Origin: Glandiceps talaboti | Lineage: Eukaryota; Hemichordata; Enteropneusta; Spengelidae | Direction of reading: 5' to 3' | NCBI RefSeq assembly: GCF_964340395.1 | Contig: NC_135553.1 | Location: forward strand, 27,509,449-27,573,448 | DNA: 64,000 nucleotides | Shown: positions 59,338 to 64,000 of the stretch, one piece after another | How positions within the stretch are numbered: the stretch's first letter is position 1 | Layout: every line of letters starts with the position of its first letter | Program-made: the position numbers and the translations under genes | The notes under the pieces: model-generated | What the model was told of the DNA's origin: nothing | The model's input: the letters and a program-made list of their open reading frames with translations, nothing else | The model's database searches: none

Positions 59338-60300
59338 ACATACATACAGTACATCAATACATGATGTCCAGATATCCATCTTTTGTACACATCAATACAT
59401 GATGTCCAGATATCCATCATTTGTACACATCAATACATGATGTCCAGATATACATCATTTGTACACATCAATACATGATGCCCAGATATACATCATTTGT
59501 ACACATCAATACATGATGTCCAGATATCCATCACTTGTACACATCGGTACATGCTGTCCAGATATCCATCATTTGTACACATTGGTACATGATGTCCAGA
59601 TATCCATCATTTGTACACATCAATACATGATGCCCAGATATCCATCATTTGTACACATCGGTACATGATGTCCAGATATACATCATTTGTACACATCAAT
59701 ACATGATGTCCAGATATCCATCACTTGTACACATTGGTACATGATGTCCAGATATCCATCATTTGTACACATCAATACATGATGCCCAGATATCCATCAT
59801 TTGTACACATGGGTACATGATGTTCAGATATCCATCATTTGTACACATCGGTACATGATGTCCAAATTCATCATTTGTACACATTGGTACATGATGTCCA
59901 GATATCCATCATTTGTACACATCGGTACATGCTGTCCAGATATCCATCATTTGTACACATGGGTACATGATGTTCAGATATCCATCATTTGTACACATCG
60001 GTACATGATGTCCAAATTCATCATTTGTACACATGGGTACATGATGTCCAGATATCCATCATTTGTACACATCGGTACATGATGTTCAGATATCCATCAT
60101 TTGTACACATCGGTACATGATGTCCAAATTCATCATTTGTACACATCGGTACATGATGTCCAGATATCCATCACTTGTACACATCGGTACATGATGTCCA
60201 GATATCCATCATTTGTACACATCAATACATGATGTCCAGATATCCATCATTTGTACACATCGGTCCAGATGGCCATCATTTGTACACATCGGTACATGAC
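59338..60300 (+). repeat. 38-bp minisatellite, about 25 copies
   Basis: The unit is CATCAATACATGATGTCCAG followed by ATATCCATCATTTGTACA. CATCGGTACATG and CATGGGTACATG variants and a shortened unit CCAAATTCATCATTTG (4 bp less) recur as blocks at about 59863, 60009 and 60122. Confidence 0.95.
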
Positions 60301-60689
60301 ATGTAGACACAATTGAAATAGACAGCAATGTCTGAACACGTTATTATTTAAAGATAATCGTATGGTATGTACATGTATGTATATATGTACGTAAATTTAC
60401 ATACCTTTATTGCAGTGTGAACGATATGCACACATAATGAAACATAACTAGAGTGTACACATAGCTGGTGAGTACTATGTGCACATACTATTATAGTGAT
60501 TAATGTGAACATATCTAGTAGGTATAAAGTTCAATGCTTGAGACTGGTTTGAATCTCATGGTTGATTTAATTGATTTGATATGATTTGAGATTTGAACCA
60601 ATTCCCTCATACTCATATCTAAAACATGCGTTTGGTTTGTTTTTCTTGAAAAGGAAAGCACATTCAGTACAAAAACTGATACACTAACA

Positions 60690-61800
60690 TTTGCTAGCCC
60701 CCAAAGGCTGTGCTATTACAATAGGCTCTGTCCGTCCATCCATCTGTGCATGCATGCCTGTGTCCATAATATTTCATTTGTCAGACATACAATATCCTAA
60801 TTCTTTCATACCTGACACAAAGGTGACATATCATGTGGTACATATGCATGCCAATTTGTTTTTTGATGGATGCAAATTGACCAAATGGCAGCCATATTTG
60901 TAGTTAAAAATCAATACTGACTGCATACCTCAAAAAACTTTAATAAACAGTCACTCTGTTCAAGTGTCTACCCCCATATTATCATATGCAAGCTATCTTT
61001 GAAACTTTGACCTCGACCTTCAGGGTCAAGTATCAAAATCAAGCCAATTCCTAAGAGCCTATCGCAGACACATTGTAGTGTTAACATATTGACAATTTCT
61101 TTTAAATCATGTTTACAAGTATTATTGAAGCAAGGAACTATACACAAACATCATTTTTTGAGCTCATACCACTTTTACTGAATGGCAGCCATATTTGTAG
61201 TTAAAAATCATTATTTACTGCATAACTCAAAAACTGTAATACATAGAGATGCCATTCAAGTGTCTACCCCATATTATCAAATCAAGCCCATTCCTTCTTA
61301 TCACAGACATGCTGTAGTGTTTACATATTGCCAATTTCTTTGAAATTATGTTTACAAGTAATGTTGAAGAAAAGAAGTGTACACAAACATTATTTTTGGT
61401 GCTCATGTAATTTTTGCTGAATGGCAGCCATATTTGTAGTAAACAATCACTATATTTAATACTGCATAACTAAAACAACTTCAATCATAGACTCTATTCA
61501 TAGACTATCCAAATTAAACTATTACTTGCATATTACAGACACTTTGTCACAATTATGTGTCTCTAAGAGCATGTATATAGATAATGCAGAACCAGATAAA
61601 TATACACATGCATTACTTTTGGTGATCATATAGCTTTTTACCCAATGGCAGCCCAATGGTGGTGAACAATCATGATTTACCAATTAACTTAAAAACTTAA
61701 ATACATGGAGACTTCATTAAAGTTTCTACCCCTATATTGTCAGCTTTAAACTTTCTTTTTAGACATTGACCTTTGACCTAGACCTAGACCTGGATCTTCA
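60690..61800 (+). repeat. Diverged element with GCAGCCATATTTGTAGT modules
   Basis: Start TAGCCCCCAAAGGCTGTGCT with a CTGTCCGTCCATCC tract. Then three to four units of about 260-300 bp share AATGGCAGCCATATTTGTAG, TACTGCATAACTCAAAAACT and CAAGTGTCTACCCC. It is related to 22690-23420 and 53350-53740. Confidence 0.6.
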
Positions 61801-62371
61801 GGTGCTTACTGAAATTCAGCAATTCCCTACATTATCACAGACACTGGTATTTATTTGTTGCCACCAATTTCTTTTAAATCATGTCTCCATTCAGTCACAT
61901 TTAAGGGGGGAAAGCTATGTCTTCTATGAAGACTTGTTCCTTCTTGTGTGTGTTTCAAATTATTACCTCACAACTAACAGATTTATACTCAAAATACAAC
62001 TTTGTATCCATATTAATTAAGTAGTATGTGTTTTTTTGCATGACAGCATGAGATGTTATATAATATTTTACTTATGAAAAGAAAACAAACTTTGTACTAA
62101 TGGTTTTCTTTCTATTGAAGATTTGCAGTGTATATTAATACAACTCTAACATGGCATGGTTTACTTTGATCACATGACTAATTTGCATGTTGTCATAACA
62201 ACCTTCTTTCCCAGAATGTCATTCTCCCAACACACTTTCCCGCCAGTTTGTTTTTCTTGACAAGGCAAAGACTGAGAGTTGTGTGGACATACTTACACAG
62301 TAACAAAGCTGACTTTCATTCTAATTCTTCTATGACATTACTTTCTCCTTCAATGCTTTCACCTTCGGCAG
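61801..62371. other. Intron upstream of alternative exon A
   Basis: AT-rich, apparently single-copy. It contains two TGCATG hexamers (62037-62042, 62184-62189) and a 35-nt pyrimidine-rich tract before the exon A acceptor. No other feature. Confidence 0.55.
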
Positions 62372-62442
62372 TGTTAAAACTGATGCGGACAATGACAGGC
62401 TTACGGTCACTTCTTAGTGTCCTCATGATTGCGATTCCAGAG
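62372..62442 (+). CDS. Cav3: Cav3 alternative exon A: domain IV S4 end and S4-S5 linker (diverged copy)
   Basis: This 71-nt exon follows a 35-nt pyrimidine-rich tract ending in ttcggcag and has donor GTAACA at 62443. It enters in phase 1 and leaves in phase 0. With the preceding G it encodes VLKLMRTMTGLRSLLSVLMI, then AIPE. Against exon B it has the same length, 10 of 24 identical residues and about 7 conservative ones (L/M, K/R, I/L, V/L, L/M, L/I, Q/E). The pattern VLKL....G.R.LL.....A.P is retained, so the reading frame has been under protein-level constraint. Exon B is the usual Cav3 form; this one loses a Lys and an Asp of the linker. It is probably a mutually exclusive alternative to exon B; a decaying copy is less likely because splice sites, length and frame are all intact. 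Confidence 0.82.
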
Positions 62443-63002
62443 GTAACAAAATGGAACATAAAAAGCATGTCATCATGTTTGACACTGTATGGCACATACA
62501 TAGAGCGAAAAAAACAACAAAGTTTGAACTTATAAATGTGTTAATGTTTTCTGAAGTTGCCAACTGTTGGGTCAAAGATTTCAATACTGTCATAAATGCT
62601 AGAAATTCACCTCAAATGAACTAAATGTGTACAAAATTTTATCAAAGTAGCCGTAACACTCAACACCTTACTGTGTTCTATTATTTAAATACCCATAGAA
62701 CATACCACAAGAGGTACACTTCATCAACAAATTTGAAGAATTTAAGATCATGCAACTGTGAACTTTATATCAACTTTTAGTATAAATACCATGTTGCCAT
62801 TTAAAAACATATTTCAATATTAGGACCCAGTGGCTTGAAATGAAAACAAAGTATGCATTTATATGTTCAGTCTTGACACTAGAGGGCAGCTGTCACCCAT
62901 CCATCACCCTTGCACCATCTCACAACACTGTCTCTGTCACACACTCTGTTGCGTAAGAAGCTGTATGTTTGATGTGCCGCCATCTTGCTCTTTCCCCCCT
63001 AG
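62443..63002. other. 560-bp intron between the alternative exons A and B
   Basis: No repeats recognised. It is long enough that steric exclusion between the exons is not expected; the frame rule (stop on joint use) would have to enforce exclusivity, or regulators would. Confidence 0.55.
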
Positions 63003-63073
63003 TTCTGAAGTTGCTGAAAATGGCAAAAGGTATCCGCCAACTGCTAGACACAGTACTACAGGCCCTGCCACAG
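63003..63073 (+). CDS. Cav3: Cav3 alternative exon B: domain IV S4 end and S4-S5 linker (canonical copy)
   Basis: This 71-nt exon has acceptor tcccccctag and donor GTAAAA at 63074, entering in phase 1 and leaving in phase 0. It encodes VLKLLKMAKGIRQLLDTVLQ, then ALPQ. This is nearly the textbook Cav3 domain IV S4-S5 sequence, the helix that couples the voltage sensor to the S6 gate. Joining exon A to exon B would read TTC TGA, a stop at the second codon. Skipping both would shift the frame. One and only one copy can therefore give a full channel. A 63-bp minisatellite starts about 65 bp past the donor. Confidence 0.96.
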
Positions 63074-63138
63074 GTAAAACCTTCGATAACCACACAAAAT
63101 GAACAGAAATCGCTTAAAAAGTGGAACAATCATCGTCC

Positions 63139-64000
63139 ATGTCATGCTATCTCTCTCACTGTCTATGTCAGTCTTCTGTTTTGCTATCTCTGTGTTGCTA
63201 AATGTCATGCTATCTCCCCCACTGTCTATGTCAATCTTCTGTTTTGCTATCTCTGTGTTGCTAAATGTCATGCTATCTCTCTCACTGTCTATGTCAATCT
63301 TCTGTTTTGCTATCTCTGTGTTGCTAAATGTCATGCTATCTCCCCCACTGTCTATGTCAATCTTCTGTTTTGCTATCTCTGTGTTGCTAAATGTCACGCT
63401 ATCTCCCTCACTGTCTAAGTCAATCTTCTGTTTTGCTATCTATGTGTTGCTAAATGTCATGCTATCTCTCTCACTGTCTATGTCAATCTTCTGTTTTGCT
63501 ATCTCTATGTTGCTAAATGTCATGCTATCTCTCTCACTGTCTATGTCAATCTTCTGTTTTGCTATCTCTATGTTGCTAAATGTCACGCTATCTCTCTCAC
63601 TGCCTATGTCAATCTTCTGTTTTGCTATCTCTGTGTTGCTAAATGTCATGCTATCTCCCTCACTGTCTATGTCAATCTTCTGTTTTGCTATCTCTGTGTT
63701 GCTAAATGTCACGCTATCTCTCTCACTGTCTATGTCAATCTTCTGTTTTGCTATCTCTGTGTTGCTAAATGTCATGCTATCTCTCTCACTGTCTATGTCA
63801 ATCTTCTGTTTTGCTATCTCTGTGTTGCTAAATGTCATGCTATCTCTCTCACTGTCTATGTCAATCTTCTGTTTTGCTATCTCTGTGTTGCTAAATGTCA
63901 TGCTATCTCCCCCACTGTCTATGTCAATCTTCTGTTTTGCTATCTCTATGGTGCTAAATGTCATGCTATCTCCCTCACTGCCTATGTCAATTTCTCAAAT
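63139..64000. repeat. 63-bp minisatellite, about 14 copies, continuing beyond the window
   Basis: The unit is ATGTCATGCTATCTCTCTCA, CTGTCTATGTCAATCTTCTG, then TTTTGCTATCTCTGTGTTGCTAA in shorter parts. Two main types differ at CTCTCTC versus CTCCCCC. Open frames of 113-174 codons on the minus strand arise because 63 is a multiple of three. Confidence 0.97.

Noticed and set aside
62372-62442. Exon A as an extra exon used together with exon B
   Set aside because: Joining A to B gives a stop at the second codon (TTC TGA), so joint inclusion cannot make a channel.
63056-63964. Minus-strand 21-residue repeat protein (MTFSNTEIAKQKIDIDS-type)
   Set aside because: The 63-bp unit is a multiple of three; antisense to the channel exon B region and inside an intron.

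Overview
The window is nuclear DNA of a metazoan. It has GT-AG introns of 2 to 11 kb, very many tandem arrays, and dispersed (TG)n-bearing elements. The coding signal is one gene on the + strand: the middle-to-late part of a T-type (Cav3) voltage-gated calcium channel alpha-1 subunit. The gene enters from the left and leaves to the right. Protein divergence and repeat content suggest a marine invertebrate (lophotrochozoan or invertebrate deuterostome). I cannot name the species.

Twelve exon positions are supported, from a II-III linker exon (2433-2661) to the domain IV S4-S5 linker (62372-63073). Splice phases agree at every junction. From 12898 onward the exons join to exactly 505 codons, or 493 with an alternative III-IV linker donor. 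Domain III (12898-45190) is complete, including the Asp-type P-loop motif ASKDGW. Domain IV runs from S1 to the S4-S5 linker. The most notable gene feature is the last position. It is present twice, as 62372-62442 and 63003-63073. Both are 71 nt with identical phases and homologous but different peptides, and using both together gives an immediate stop. This looks like a mutually exclusive exon pair that swaps the coupling between voltage sensor and gate.

Almost everything else is repeats. At least 16 full or partial copies of one microsatellite-carrying element (5' hairpin, (TG)n, internal tandem modules, 3' hairpin) are present, all on the + strand. Two or more other families share its layout, and I suggest these are non-autonomous Helentron-like (HINE/DINE-type) elements. 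There are also a broken MULE transposon with FLYWCH and transposase remnants (38200-41605), a MULE-type MITE family with 9-bp target duplications (1910-2072, 4605-5121), two long palindromes (5851-6206, 51643-51996), three non-LTR reverse-transcriptase fragments, and a hAT-like zinc-finger fragment with an exact 290-bp tandem duplication.

Large minisatellites fill most introns: 27 bp (11764-12762), 36 bp (14344-20536, split by a 329-bp insertion), 37 bp (26591-29803), 32 bp (33737-35170), 55 bp (36834-37306), 97 bp (40640-41315), AGTC-type (55780-57685), about 40-44 bp (57872-58990), 38 bp (59338-60300) and 63 bp (63139-64000). Several lie against exon boundaries. No rRNA, tRNA, CRISPR or bacterial features were seen.
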